56,907 nucleotides of DNA from JAYFQF01 sp034927285 (GTDB lineage: Bacteria; Bacillota; Peptococcia; DRI-13; UBA5745). Shown here in pieces: positions 15,522-23,421 of this stretch. Location: NCBI GenBank assembly GCA_034927285.1, contig JAYFQF010000045.1, positions 1 through 56,907 of the forward strand, read 5' to 3'. Each line of letters opens with the position of its first letter. Positions within the stretch are counted from its first letter, which is position 1. Below the pieces are notes generated by a model, which was not told where the DNA came from, made no database searches, and saw only the letters and a program-made list of their open reading frames with translations. Made by a program: the position numbers and the translations under genes.

Positions 15522-15714
15522 CTGATCAGATCCTTCCTGAAAAACTGATTTGCCCTTTTAGTTTTTACTGAGAACCCGCAGATATACGTTCAGATTCAAA
15601 GCCATGGTAAAAAAGCTCCGGAACTTAAGGGGTAAAACGAAATACCGATCATTTTTTGCCCCCGGCCGTCATAATCTTTTTATAGAGGCAATTTGTCGAA
15701 AGGGTGAAAGGATT

Positions 15715-16773
15715 ATGCGGATCGGCTTGAAAAGCTCCCTTTTACGAATAAAGCCCTCCCTGCCGGGAAGGCTTTTTCTTTTCTCCGTACTCATGGCGGC
15801 GGCGCTTTTTTTGCCGGACAGTCTGCCGGCTCATCTTGCCAGTCCCTATGAAGAAAGGGCTCTATCGGTTTTTTCTTTGGCGCCTCCTTTGCTGCAGCTG
15901 CCGGAGGTGCAGATTTCCCTGTTGTTTTCTGAAAACACCCAGATGCGTCAGGAAGCTCTGGATATCACGGCCAGGAATGTGGCGGACTATTTGCGTCCCA
16001 AGGCCCAGACCGGTCAATGGCAGGCCGTAGCGGCCAGGCTGCCTGCGGAAGAGGGCGCCGGCCAGGCTGCCGTGGCCCTGGCTTTATCCTGCCCGCCGGA
16101 AGAAGGCATTCTCTGCCTTTTGACTCCCGGCACACGGGGGTACACATTGGTCTATGCCCAGGAGGGTTTTTTGCCTTTGGAGGATCTGCGGCTTTGGCCC
16201 GGGGAAACCGGCGCCGGCAGCGATCCCTCCTGGTTTTTGGCCGTGACGGAAAACCATGACGAGAGCCTGGGGGCCTATTCCCGGGTAAGGCGCTTTTCCC
16301 TTTGGTTTTGGTCCGGGGAAAAACTGGCCAAGGCCTTTGAAGCCAACCTTTCCTGGCAGATAGCCTTTCCCCGGGATCAGTCCTGGATCGGCGCGGACCA
16401 GCAAATGGAAGTCGGCGGCGGGGGAGAGCGGCTGTCTTTAACCTGCCGCCAGTCTTATTGCCAAAGCGGTCAATACAGCGCCGCCCTGCTTTCCCCGGCG
16501 GACTGGGAACAGGCCGCGGACCTGGAGGTGTTAGCCGGTCTTAATCGCAGCTACCGGGAAGAATATCATTATGAGCCGGAATATCAGTTTTTCGGACTAA
16601 CTACAGGCCGGTGGCTGCCGGAAGGGCAGTCCAGTCCCCTGCCGGTTCTGGTGGTCAGGGATATGTCCCTGGATCTGGAAGGGCCATTTGCCGCCAGGGA
16701 GGAGTACCTGCTGAAAACCGCGGAAGGGCTTTTGACCACCGCGCCCAAAACAGAAGTGACGCTGCCGGATTGA
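15715..16773 (+). CDS. Unrecognised exported or membrane-anchored protein
   Basis: A 352-residue protein with a basic N-terminus, one hydrophobic helix (about 17-35, LFLFSVLMAAALFLPDSLPA) that may be a signal peptide or anchor, then a large soluble part with no motif I know. Trp, Gly and Pro are frequent, and two cysteines fall near residue 245-252. ATG 15715 is preceded by GAAAGG; an upstream ATG at 15604 lacks a site and would bury the signal. It ends near a terminator and has no clear operon partner. Confidence 0.65.
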   Translation: MRIGLKSSLLRIKPSLPGRLFLFSVLMAAALFLPDSLPAHLASPYEERALSVFSLAPPLLQLPEVQISLLFSENTQMRQEALDITARNVADYLRPKAQTGQWQAVAARLPAEEGAGQAAVALALSCPPEEGILCLLTPGTRGYTLVYAQEGFLPLEDLRLWPGETGAGSDPSWFLAVTENHDESLGAYSRVRRFSLWFWSGEKLAKAFEANLSWQIAFPRDQSWIGADQQMEVGGGGERLSLTCRQSYCQSGQYSAALLSPADWEQAADLEVLAGLNRSYREEYHYEPEYQFFGLTTGRWLPEGQSSPLPVLVVRDMSLDLEGPFAAREEYLLKTAEGLLTTAPKTEVTLPD

Positions 16774-16867
16774 AAACCGGCGGGGGAAGTATTTTCTGGC
16801 CGACGGCTGAGCCAGGCATAATATACTATCCTTGACAGGATCATGGGGCTTAGCCTCTTGGTTCGGG

Positions 16868-16904
16868 CTCTCTGCCGGCGGCCGCCGGCGGAGGGCCGTT
16901 TTTT
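16868..16904 (+). terminator. GC-rich intrinsic terminator
   Basis: A near-palindromic GC-rich stem around gccggcggccgccggc followed by GGCCG and six T residues. Confidence 0.6.
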
Positions 16905-17023
16905 ATTATCCAATCAAGCAAAACCGCATTTTTTACTTCGCCTTTTTCTAAGGCTATCCCCGGCCGGAAAGGATATATCCCCCAATCATGGGAAAAGACA
17001 CCCGCCGAAATAAGCTTCTCCCT

Positions 17024-17449
17024 TTATATTCTTTTTACCACGTCTGCCGGAATGCCCAGGCTGAGTAATATCCGATCGGAGCCGCAGCCTTCATATTCCG
17101 CCAGATCGATCCCATAGGTCAGCAGCGTGATGGCGAAGGCGTTGGCTTCATTCTCATATTTATTCTTGGGGCAGTAGGTATACCGATCCATGAATACGGT
17201 GTTGATTCTCCGGTGTAAGAGATAATGACCCAATTCGTGGGCGCAGATGAAGGTTCTTTCCTGGTCGCTCAATGAGTCTGAAAGGTAGATGAAGTAATTT
17301 CGGCGGAAGTAATGGTAATATCCCCGGACATCCTCCAGCGGTACTGTGATGATCTTAATGTTTAGGCCTTCAGCAATCTGAAAGGGGTCCGTGGTCCTAA
17401 ACCTGCGATATAAATTTTTCACAAGATCTCTCAACAGCAGCACCCTCAA
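17024..17449 (-). CDS. ImmA/IrrE-family metallopeptidase (phage regulator)
   Basis: A 141-residue zinc peptidase with the HELGH motif (FICAHELGHYLLHRR), typical of ImmA/IrrE (DUF955). Such proteins sit beside a phage repressor and cleave it on induction. The repressor gene is directly upstream and overlaps by TTGA, so the frame opens with TTG at 17449; a GTG at 17443 or the TTG at 17434 (start of LRDLVKNLY) is also possible. It marks the left edge of the phage-derived island. I infer that it controls the tail genes on the other strand by inactivating the repressor. Confidence 0.88.
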   Translation of the reverse strand: MRVLLLRDLVKNLYRRFRTTDPFQIAEGLNIKIITVPLEDVRGYYHYFRRNYFIYLSDSLSDQERTFICAHELGHYLLHRRINTVFMDRYTYCPKNKYENEANAFAITLLTYGIDLAEYEGCGSDRILLSLGIPADVVKRI

Positions 17450-17886
17450 TCTTTGCGATACTTTTTGGGAATATACTTCTTGTTTTCCTCCTTGGCCATG
17501 GCGATGCCGATCTTCATGGCCGAAAGGATGGATTCGATGGCTTCCGGGCTGGCCGGCTCACCGTCGAACATCAGCCCCTCGGCATCCATCAATTGCTCCC
17601 GGGCCTGGGCCAGGATTTTTTCGATGTCTTTTTCTTTCCTGGCTGTTTGGCTGACAGCGTCAGCAGGAGATTTCTTACTCAAAAGGTCGGATAATTGAAC
17701 CCCGAGATAGTTGGACAGACTGCTGAGCGCATCCGTCCTTGGAATATTGGCTCCGGAACACCAACCCGAGACCGTCCCCTTAGCGACACCTAATGCCCGT
17801 ACGATATCCGTCTGTTTTATATTTTTTGAGACCATTATTTGTTTTAGATTGGCAGCAAATATTTTGCTAACGTCAGCTTCGCTCAT
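17446..17886 (-). CDS. Helix-turn-helix repressor (Xre/CI-like)
   Basis: A 146-residue DNA-binding protein. The HTH_3 domain is at residues 5-65: NLKQIMVSKNIKQTDIVRAL, then GVAKGTVSGWCSGANIPRTD. The C-terminal half is helical and acidic-basic. ATG 17886 has AAGGAGG eight bases upstream and is preferred to an upstream ATG at 17940. The pair with the ImmA-like peptidase is the classic control module of ICEBs1/PBSX-type elements. The divergent plus-strand genes should be its targets. Possible operator half-sites (tgaac, gttca) lie at about 17925-17965. Confidence 0.9.
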   Translation of the reverse strand: MSEADVSKIFAANLKQIMVSKNIKQTDIVRALGVAKGTVSGWCSGANIPRTDALSSLSNYLGVQLSDLLSKKSPADAVSQTARKEKDIEKILAQAREQLMDAEGLMFDGEPASPEAIESILSAMKIGIAMAKEENKKYIPKKYRKD

Positions 17887-18270
17887 GTCCACGTCCTCCT
17901 TGCTTAGTAGCATTGTACGCTTAAAATGAACAAAAATCAATACTAAGCAAAAATAAGTTCAATTTTTATGAATTTTCTTCTTGACAGACGGCGGATTCTT
18001 GGCGTATGATTTGTTCAGATAAATCGAACATAAGGCGATGATGGTGATGGATATGGCACTCTTAAAAGCAGATACAATCAACTTTGGATTGAGAACTGGA
18101 TTATTTCGCCCAAAATGTTCAATTAAAACGAACTGAAGCTTTGGCCGGAAAAGCCTGCTGCCTTGATCAGAAATCAACCTGCTAAGCGGCAGAATAATGA
18201 TCAAGAAATTTCCGATTTCCTTTAGTATATCACGGAATATGTACGATTGTTTGAACAGGAAGGAGAGCTA
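17887..18270. promoter_or_regulatory. Divergent control region of the tailocin island
   Basis: An AT-rich 384-base gap between the leftward repressor and the rightward early genes, expected to hold both promoters and the operators. tgaac near 17926 and gttca near 17958 could be repressor half-sites. CGAACAT at 18023 resembles one half of a Gram-positive LexA box but the other half is missing. A minus-strand frame at 17959-18204 (81 residues, one hydrophobic stretch) has a poor ribosome site and I do not call it. Confidence 0.4.
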
Positions 18271-18531
18271 ATGGAAGAATATTGCGGCCGCACGATCCGG
18301 GATACGGCGAATATCCTCAATATGAGCCCCGGCGCTATCCCTGAACGGATCCGGCAAAGGAGGGCTTTTATGGCCGCAAAACAGCGTAAGCACCATACCT
18401 GCGGCGCCGTGCTTTATGCTTGCTCCGTGCTGGCCCTGACCGCCGCCATGTGGTTTTGCGCCGCGGTCTCCGGCTATCAGGCAGGGCTTGCGCTGCGGCC
18501 GGCGGCAGCGATTATGTCGGCGCCGGAATAA
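18271..18531 (+). CDS. Small phage protein with one membrane helix
   Basis: An 86-residue protein. The first third (CGRTIRDTANILNMSPGAIP) looks like a short helix-turn-helix or coil, followed by a basic segment (KQRKHH) and one transmembrane helix (AVLYACSVLALTAAMWFCAA). ATG 18271 has AAGGAGAG at ideal spacing; an upstream TTG is not needed. No family is recognised. It is the first gene of the divergent early unit of the phage island. Confidence 0.55.
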   Translation: MEEYCGRTIRDTANILNMSPGAIPERIRQRRAFMAAKQRKHHTCGAVLYACSVLALTAAMWFCAAVSGYQAGLALRPAAAIMSAPE

Positions 18532-18585
18532 GTGGGCGCAAGGCTATTCAGGAAAAGGAATTAATCAGAAAAAAGAGGCATTTTT

Positions 18586-18840
18586 ATGAAAGCCACAGGC
18601 ATGATCAGAAGGGTAGATGAGCTTGGCCGGATTGTGATTCCCAAAGAGATCCGGCGGAATCTCGGTATCCGGGCAGGTGATCCCATGGAGATTTACTCGG
18701 CCAAAGCAGGCTTAGTGCTCCGGAGGTATGTGCCGGCTTTAAGCGTAGCGGATTCCCTCCGGCGGCTGAAGGATCAGATCGAGGATGAACCCGGAATGCG
18801 GGGCCCATCTGGATCCGGAAGAGTCCTGCGATTGCGGTGA
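18586..18840 (+). CDS. AbrB/SpoVT-family DNA-binding protein
   Basis: An 84-residue transition-state-type regulator. The swapped-hairpin AbrB domain is unmistakable: MKATGMIRRVDELGRIVIPK, then EIRRNLGIRAGDPMEIYS. Such short AbrB proteins are common in Clostridia prophages. The last 15 residues (MRGPSGSGRVLRLR) look out of frame, because the overlapping frame codes a recognisable phage-like motif, so the natural end may have been changed by an indel. Confidence 0.85.
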   Translation: MKATGMIRRVDELGRIVIPKEIRRNLGIRAGDPMEIYSAKAGLVLRRYVPALSVADSLRRLKDQIEDEPGMRGPSGSGRVLRLR

Positions 18841-19027
18841 AGGAAAAAGAGCCGCGATTAAGGCTGCCCTTTCCAGAGATCTATTCGGTTCATCTATCAG
18901 GGATTGGCGAGCCCTTGCCCGGGAATGGAGCCGGACCGAACGGTCTAAGAGAGGGTTCAGGCGTCAACGAAAGATGCGGCCGGCGCAAAGACAGCCGGAG
19001 AGAGCCCAGCATATGGAGCGGCTGTGA
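18785..19027 (+). CDS. Small cysteine-motif phage protein, uncertain
   Basis: An 80-residue frame opening with MNPECGAHLDPEESCDCGE. The ECGAHLDPGE-x-CDC pattern is familiar from short zinc-ribbon-like proteins in Firmicute prophages. It starts inside the AbrB gene and overlaps it by 56 bases, and its later part is strongly basic and less convincing. Either it is a real gene that overlaps, or it was once in frame with another short gene and has been damaged. Confidence 0.4.
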   Translation: MNPECGAHLDPEESCDCGEGKRAAIKAALSRDLFGSSIRDWRALAREWSRTERSKRGFRRQRKMRPAQRQPERAQHMERL

Positions 19028-19034
19028 GGACTGA

Positions 19035-19124
19035 ATGGCGATTCCGGCGATTGGCCCGGGAAATCCGGAGAACGTCTTTGTGCCGGTGGATAAGGAAGAG
19101 GTCTATGGGCTTAAGAACAAATAA
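19035..19124 (+). CDS. 29-residue phage micro-ORF
   Basis: ATG at 19035, after GAGGA five bases upstream, codes MAIPAIGPGNPENVFVPVDK and nine more residues to TAA at 19122. A terminator follows at once. Small and unassigned; real because of the ribosome site and the terminator fit. Confidence 0.4.
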   Translation: MAIPAIGPGNPENVFVPVDKEEVYGLKNK

Positions 19125-19126
19125 AA

Positions 19127-19150
19127 AAGGAGCGGAAGCTCCTTAATTTT
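19127..19150 (+). terminator. Terminator of the early unit
   Basis: A 7-bp stem AAGGAGC/GCTCCTT (19127-19133 with 19138-19144), GGAA tetraloop, then TTAATTTT. It closes the short plus-strand early unit before two leftward genes. Confidence 0.7.
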
Positions 19151-19182
19151 CTGCGCAGCAGAGCTTTGGCGTATGAGCGGTA

Positions 19183-19677
19183 CTACCGCCGGCAGATGAT
19201 GCCGCAGGCGATTCTTTCTCCGGAATTTCCCGCAGGCTGTGTCGTGAAATCGTCGGGGGAGCCGTGAACGATGACGGCGCGTCCCATGACCTGGGCAATC
19301 GTGAAACGGTTTGTCAGCACCGTCATCAGCGCATAGCCGTTATTTCCGAACAGCGGGGGAAGATCGCCGGCATGGTGGGGATGTTCGCAGTTGCCCGGGT
19401 TGTAGTGGGATCCCGCGTCGGCAAAGGGATCCGTGGCGTTTCCTGTACAAGAGCGGCCTTCGTGAATATGGAAGCCGAATACGCGGGTTCCGCAAGGGGC
19501 GGGCCCGTAAGGCAGCCCGACGACACTGGCCGCCAGCACTACACAATTATTCGCTTCATAGAAATTCACAAATCCTCTTATCTGTGGATAGTTGGGACTG
19601 CCGTATAAAACGGCCTGGGCATCCGGCTTGCGCATGAGCAGACACCCTAATTCCTTAGACCATGATGATGATTCCAT
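19183..19677 (-). CDS. sodC: Cu/Zn superoxide dismutase-like protein
   Basis: A 164-residue protein of the Cu/Zn SOD family, which turns superoxide into O2 and H2O2. All metal ligands seem present: GFHIHEG (two His), SHYNPGNCEHPHHAGDLP (bridging His, zinc His and Asp) and VHGSP (last copper His); the catalytic Arg appears in GERIACGII, and two Cys could form the usual disulfide. There is no signal peptide, so it would act inside the cell, unlike most bacterial SodC. AGGAGGTGG lies six bases before the ATG. It sits on the opposite strand within the phage island, like a cargo gene. Confidence 0.85.
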   Translation of the reverse strand: MESSSWSKELGCLLMRKPDAQAVLYGSPNYPQIRGFVNFYEANNCVVLAASVVGLPYGPAPCGTRVFGFHIHEGRSCTGNATDPFADAGSHYNPGNCEHPHHAGDLPPLFGNNGYALMTVLTNRFTIAQVMGRAVIVHGSPDDFTTQPAGNSGERIACGIICRR

Positions 19678-19761
19678 TTAGACCACCTCCTGCCAGAAGT
19701 ATATGCGCGACTGGGGCAAGGGGGTTCTGAAAGCCGGAGAAAAACATTAAAGGAGTCCGGG

Positions 19762-19971
19762 CTATTTGGGCTTATACGCCAAAATAGCGGCCGCCACATC
19801 CCGGTCTTGGGTCACAACCTCGATATTGGGCCGATCATCTAAGGTCATGAACCGGGCGATAAGCCCTTCAGGACAGTCGACGCCGTATTGGATCTGATAG
19901 AGGGTATAGCCTTGCCGGGCAAGGCCACGGGCAAAATAGAGCCAGCCGTCGAGATCATAGAGTCGCAGCAT
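19762..19971 (-). CDS. Small hypothetical protein of the phage island
   Basis: A 69-residue protein (MLRLYDLDGWLYFARGLARQ at the start, ending near AAAILAYKPK). The minus-strand ATG has GAGGTGAT about seven bases upstream. Mixed alpha/beta, no membrane segment, no family known to me. It is co-directional with the superoxide dismutase gene, 84 bp upstream of it, and divergent from the late activator. Confidence 0.5.
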   Translation of the reverse strand: MLRLYDLDGWLYFARGLARQGYTLYQIQYGVDCPEGLIARFMTLDDRPNIEVVTQDRDVAAAILAYKPK

Positions 19972-20041
19972 GTTTTATCACCTCAAGGGTAATATGCCGC
20001 AATCAGGCGGCAGATAGCCCCAAAGAAAAAAGGGGGGGCCA

Positions 20042-20473
20042 GTGAACCAGGAACGATTAAAACAATACCAAACCCTCCAAAGGGAGATTAAGCAGCTGGA
20101 ACGGCAGATCGTCAAGCTGCGGGCGGTAAAAGACCGGCCGGGTGTTATGGTGGCGGACAGCGTCCAGGCCAGCCGCAGCCAATACCCATACCGGCAGTAC
20201 CGGACCGTGATCACCGGATGGGCAGACGGAGAGGACCCGGCTGAGTGGCGCCGGGAAATCGAAGACTTGGAGGCCCGGCTGCGGGAGAGCAAACGCCGCT
20301 GTCAGAGGGAACTGTGGGGGCTTTCCCGGTACATTGAAAGCCGGCCCGACAGCGAGGACAGACAGTTGCTGCGGATGCGTTACATCGAAGGTATGTCACT
20401 AATGGAGATAGGGGAGGAAATGCACGCAGACCGCTCTGTAATTGGGAAAAGGCTCAAAAAACTGACCGGATAA
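20042..20473 (+). CDS. Phage late-gene activator, sigma-70 region 4-like (ArpU/DUF1492 type)
   Basis: A 143-residue protein: a long N-terminal coiled coil (LKQYQTLQREIKQLERQIVK) and a C-terminal sigma region 4-like helix-turn-helix (LLRMRYIEGMSLMEIGEEMH then RSVIGKRLKKL). This layout is that of the ArpU/RinA/Xpf class that turns on late phage genes. GTG start after a GGGGGG site. It stands directly upstream of the tail cluster and should activate the late promoter in the following 390-base gap. Confidence 0.8.
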   Translation: MNQERLKQYQTLQREIKQLERQIVKLRAVKDRPGVMVADSVQASRSQYPYRQYRTVITGWADGEDPAEWRREIEDLEARLRESKRRCQRELWGLSRYIESRPDSEDRQLLRMRYIEGMSLMEIGEEMHADRSVIGKRLKKLTG

Positions 20474-20867
20474 TTTGCCCCCCTTGCCCCATTTCTCCCC
20501 AATATAATTATACTAAAGGATTTTGTTAGGATTTTGTTCCCGGCAGACATTTCTCTTAGGCCGGCCTCTCCAAGGATGTAAACCCTTTTCGACGGAGCTG
20601 CCGATAGGACTTCTCTTTTTTCATACGAAATTTTAGGATATGGCCGCCGAATCCGGCGGCAGGGATACAGATCATTACGGCGGGGGAGGGGCCGATCTGC
20701 TACGACATTTGACAGGCTATGCGACGTTGGAGCTCTTATTTGAGTTGAGCATAAAACGAAATCAAGGCGGTCAGGGCAAAGGTGGTGAGACGAATTGAAG
20801 AAAACGCCAGCAGCTAACGTTAAAAATGGTTATGGCTGATCAGCCGGCCGCCGAAAGGAGGGATTAC
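20474..20867 (+). promoter_or_regulatory. Late promoter region of the tail operon
   Basis: Sequence after the activator gene contains TATAAT in ccccaatataattatac (about 20500-20515) with a C-rich block instead of a normal -35, as expected for an activator-dependent promoter. It also holds a 10-bp direct repeat (ggattttgtt at 20518 and again at 20529) and one short open frame described separately. Confidence 0.4.
20640..20798 (+). CDS. Possible 52-residue ORF before the tail genes
   Basis: ATG 20640 to TGA 20796-20798 codes a short protein with a glycine-rich start and HLTGYATLELLFELSIKRNQ in the second half. The ribosome site (AGGA) is too near the ATG. It may be a small tail-related gene or a relic of a lost upstream gene; no family is recognised. 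Confidence 0.3.
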   Translation: MAAESGGRDTDHYGGGGADLLRHLTGYATLELLFELSIKRNQGGQGKGGETN

Positions 20868-21320
20868 ATGATCAAACGCATAGACATCTTGAACGCCATT
20901 AACCGGATCCTGACGGAGGCCTATCCGGAATATAAGGTCTACATTGACCTTTGCCCGGATGGATATGAACGGCCCAGCTTCCTTTTGCAGCATGCGGCGA
21001 CAGTACGGGAAGACGTTAACCGCAGCACCGTCTCCGAAAAGGTGGAGTTTATCCTGTTCATCCATGAGGACGTGGATGATTATTCCGGCAGCAGCACCTT
21101 GACACTTTCAGAAATCCAGCAGGCCGTCCTGGATTTATTTCGGTCCGGTGCTCTCCAGGTGGGAGACCGGTGGCTCCGGATCCATGCCCAAGCAGGGGTC
21201 AGGGATTTTAACGTCGCCCGCTTAACGCTGCGGGTGGAATATTTCGACCTTCGGGAGCCTGTACAGATCCCCGAAGAAATGATCCGGGAAGTGGCTTTGA
21301 ACTTAACGAAAAAGGAGTGA
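20868..21320 (+). CDS. Tail terminator family protein (XkdJ/DUF6838-like)
   Basis: A 150-residue protein (MIKRIDILNAINRILTEAYP; ends PEEMIREVALNLTKKE). In PBSX-like phages a protein of this size and position, just before the sheath gene, caps the head-facing end of the tail tube. In a headless particle it would seal the top of the tail. GGAGG lies before ATG 20868. The stop overlaps the AAAGGAG site of the sheath gene. Function is by family and position. Confidence 0.7.
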   Translation: MIKRIDILNAINRILTEAYPEYKVYIDLCPDGYERPSFLLQHAATVREDVNRSTVSEKVEFILFIHEDVDDYSGSSTLTLSEIQQAVLDLFRSGALQVGDRWLRIHAQAGVRDFNVARLTLRVEYFDLREPVQIPEEMIREVALNLTKKE

Positions 21321-21325
21321 ATGAT

Positions 21326-22393
21326 ATGGGTTTACCGAGTATCAATATTATCTTTAAGACTCTGGCCTCTTCGGCCATCAGCCGTTCGAAAAAGGGCATT
21401 GTGGCCGTTATCGTCAGGGATGAGGGCGTCGAAGCCGGGGGGACTGTCTTAACGTCTGCCGATCAGATCCCCGCCGGCCTCTCCGCACAAAACAAAGCTT
21501 ATACGGAGAGAGCTTTCATCGGCTATACGGAAAAGCCCCGCAAGGTTTTATTGTATGTCCTGGCGGCCGAAGCCGGGGACCTTTCCCCCGCTCTGGCCTG
21601 GCTGGCGACCCAAACCTTTGATTATCTGGCCGGACCGCCGGAAATCACGGCGGCAGAAGCGTCGGCGGTGAAAACCTGGCTTTTGGCCAGACGTGGGGAA
21701 GGCGTTGCCCCCAAAGCTATCCTGCCCTCGCTGACCGCAGATTCCGAGGCGGTGATCAATTTTACCACGGCAGGGATCAAAGCCGGCGGCGAGACCTACA
21801 CCGCCGCCCAATACTGCAGCCGGATTGCCGGTCTTTTGGCCGGTACCCCGATGACCATCAGTTCCACCTACGCGGTGCTGCCCGAGGTGGAGGATATTAC
21901 CCGGCTGGATAGGGCCGCCATGGACGCCGCCATCGACGCCGGCCAGCTGATCCTTTACCACGATGGGGAGAAGGTGAAAGTAGCCCGGGGGGTAAACAGC
22001 CTGACCACAGTAACGGATGCCAAGGGGGAGGCCTTCAAAAAGATCAAAATTGTGGAGGCTGTGGACATGATCCAGGCGGATCTCCGGAAAGCCGCTCAGG
22101 ACAGCTATATCGGCAAGCTGGCTAACAGCTACGACAATAAATGCCTCCTGGTTTCTGCCGTCAGCGATTATCTGCGGCAGTTGGAGCGGGACGGCATTCT
22201 GGAGGCCGGCAGCAGCTCTGCGGGGATTGATTTGGCAGCTCAGGAAGCTTACCTGGTGAGCTTAGGTGTCGATACTTCGGAAATGAGTGAACAGGAGATC
22301 AAGGAAGCCAACACCGGGGATAAGGTATTCCTGACTGCTGTTATCAGGATCCTGGACGCCATTGAAGACATTAATATCGTCATTACGATGTAG
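21326..22393 (+). CDS. Contractile tail sheath protein (XkdK-like)
   Basis: A 355-residue sheath protein, the contracting outer cylinder. It opens MGLPSINIIFKTLASSAISR, typical of clostridial and PBSX-like sheaths, and ends with the conserved C-terminal sheath fold including AFKKIKIVEAVDMIQADLRK and the final strand AIEDINIVITM that links subunits into a mesh. ATG 21326 has AAAGGAG eight bases upstream; the GTG at 21317 lies within that site. Its presence shows a contractile, myovirus-type tail. Next gene is the tube. Confidence 0.92.
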   Translation: MGLPSINIIFKTLASSAISRSKKGIVAVIVRDEGVEAGGTVLTSADQIPAGLSAQNKAYTERAFIGYTEKPRKVLLYVLAAEAGDLSPALAWLATQTFDYLAGPPEITAAEASAVKTWLLARRGEGVAPKAILPSLTADSEAVINFTTAGIKAGGETYTAAQYCSRIAGLLAGTPMTISSTYAVLPEVEDITRLDRAAMDAAIDAGQLILYHDGEKVKVARGVNSLTTVTDAKGEAFKKIKIVEAVDMIQADLRKAAQDSYIGKLANSYDNKCLLVSAVSDYLRQLERDGILEAGSSSAGIDLAAQEAYLVSLGVDTSEMSEQEIKEANTGDKVFLTAVIRILDAIEDINIVITM

Positions 22394-22406
22394 GAGGGAA
22401 GAAAGT

Positions 22407-22841
22407 ATGGTAACGTTAGCGGCAAATCGAGTGATAAGCGGCACCTGGGGCGAGGTGTGGCTGGATGGCGACTATGTGGCAGAGTGCTATGGCGCCCAAA
22501 TCAAAAGCAGCTTCAATAAAGAAACCGTCAGCCTTTGCGGGCAGATGGCCGAAGATAAGAAGATCACCAGTATTTCCAATACCGGCAGCCTGCGCTTTCA
22601 TAAGGTCAACAGCCGGATGGCGGCTTTGATCGGCAATCAGATCAAGCAAGGCCAAGATCCCCGCTTTACGGTGATCTCTAAGCTGGCCGATCCCGATGCT
22701 TATGGCGCAGAAAGAGTGGCTGCCTATGGCGTCAGCTTCGACGATCTGACATTGGCGGACTGGGAAGCCAAGGCTGTGGGCAAGGTAGAGGCCCCCTTCA
22801 GTTTTACGGATTACGAGTTCCTGGATATGGTGGAGGCGTAA
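22407..22841 (+). CDS. Tail tube protein (XkdM-like)
   Basis: A 144-residue protein of the phage tail tube family that forms the inner tube. Typical features: VISGTWGEVWLDGDYVAEC near the start, and SISNTGSLRFHKVNSRMAAL in the middle. ATG 22407 follows AGGAGGGAAG; the longer in-frame start at 22362 lies within the sheath gene and is rejected. Placed straight after the sheath, as in PBSX. Confidence 0.92.
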   Translation: MVTLAANRVISGTWGEVWLDGDYVAECYGAQIKSSFNKETVSLCGQMAEDKKITSISNTGSLRFHKVNSRMAALIGNQIKQGQDPRFTVISKLADPDAYGAERVAAYGVSFDDLTLADWEAKAVGKVEAPFSFTDYEFLDMVEA

Positions 22842-22844
22842 GCC

Positions 22845-23237
22845 ATGGACGAAAAAAGGGCGAATATTTTGGAGATGCTGCTTAAACCGGAGATCCCCAA
22901 CGTCATGAGACAACTGCCGGAAAAGCAAATTAAAGTAAAACGCCTGTCCGAGCTTTTAGGCGCAGAATTTACCATGACGCTAAGGGGTTTGCCCTATGGC
23001 AAGGTGGAGGAGCTCCGGGAAAGCGGCAGCCAGGACATGGGCGTTCACATCCTGCTGGCCGGTGTGGTGGAGCCAAATTTGAAGGATCAGCGGTTAAAAG
23101 AAAAATTCGGCGGAGCTACTCCGGCGGAAACGGTGAAAGCCATGTTTTTACCCGGGGAGATCGAGGACATCAGCCGGGCCATCGAGCGGCTCTGCGGCTA
23201 CAGGATGACCACCATTGAAGAAATAAAAAACGTTTAG
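22845..23237 (+). CDS. Tail assembly chaperone, short form (XkdN-like)
   Basis: A 130-residue chaperone of the XkdN family that coats the tape measure protein during tail assembly. It follows the tube gene by three bases and precedes the tape measure gene. Its end carries the codons ATA AAA AAC GTT TAG, with a perfect A AAA AAC slippery heptamer (23225-23231) seven bases before the stop's last base. This is where ribosomes should slip to make the longer form listed next. Confidence 0.88.
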   Translation: MDEKRANILEMLLKPEIPNVMRQLPEKQIKVKRLSELLGAEFTMTLRGLPYGKVEELRESGSQDMGVHILLAGVVEPNLKDQRLKEKFGGATPAETVKAMFLPGEIEDISRAIERLCGYRMTTIEEIKNV

Positions 23238-23386
23238 AGGACGGCGGCGATCCGGAACTGGGACTGGTGTACTATCTGTTTCACGTAAAAGCCTGGGCCC
23301 CGGGGGACTATTATGAAAAGTCCCCCGGGGAACGGGACCTGATCTGGGCGTTGGCGTCCTATGAGGCAGAACAAATGAAGAGGTAA
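22845..23386 (+). CDS. Tail assembly chaperone, long -1 frameshift form
   Basis: Slipping back one base at A AAA AAC (23225-23231) joins the first 129 codons to a 51-codon extension (23231-23386) that begins RLEDGGDPELGLVYYLFHVK and ends at TAA 23384-23386. The product is 180 residues. The extension lacks its own start and ribosome site, yet reads like a real protein, rich in Tyr, Trp and Leu. Long-tailed phages make such a pair (gpG and gpGT in lambda), and the ratio sets correct tail assembly. A strong 12-bp hairpin (23298-23309 with 23319-23330) lies about 67 bases downstream, further than usual for a stimulator. Confidence 0.82.
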
Positions 23387-23421
23387 AAAAGCTCCTATAT
23401 GGAGGCGAGAGGGGGGGTATT

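Noticed and set aside
16836..16860. TTGACA at 16831-16840 as a promoter
   Set aside because: No -10 box at a proper distance and a terminator follows directly.
17959..18204. 81-residue minus-strand ORF in the divergent control region
   Set aside because: Poor ribosome site, sits where operators are expected, no family resemblance.
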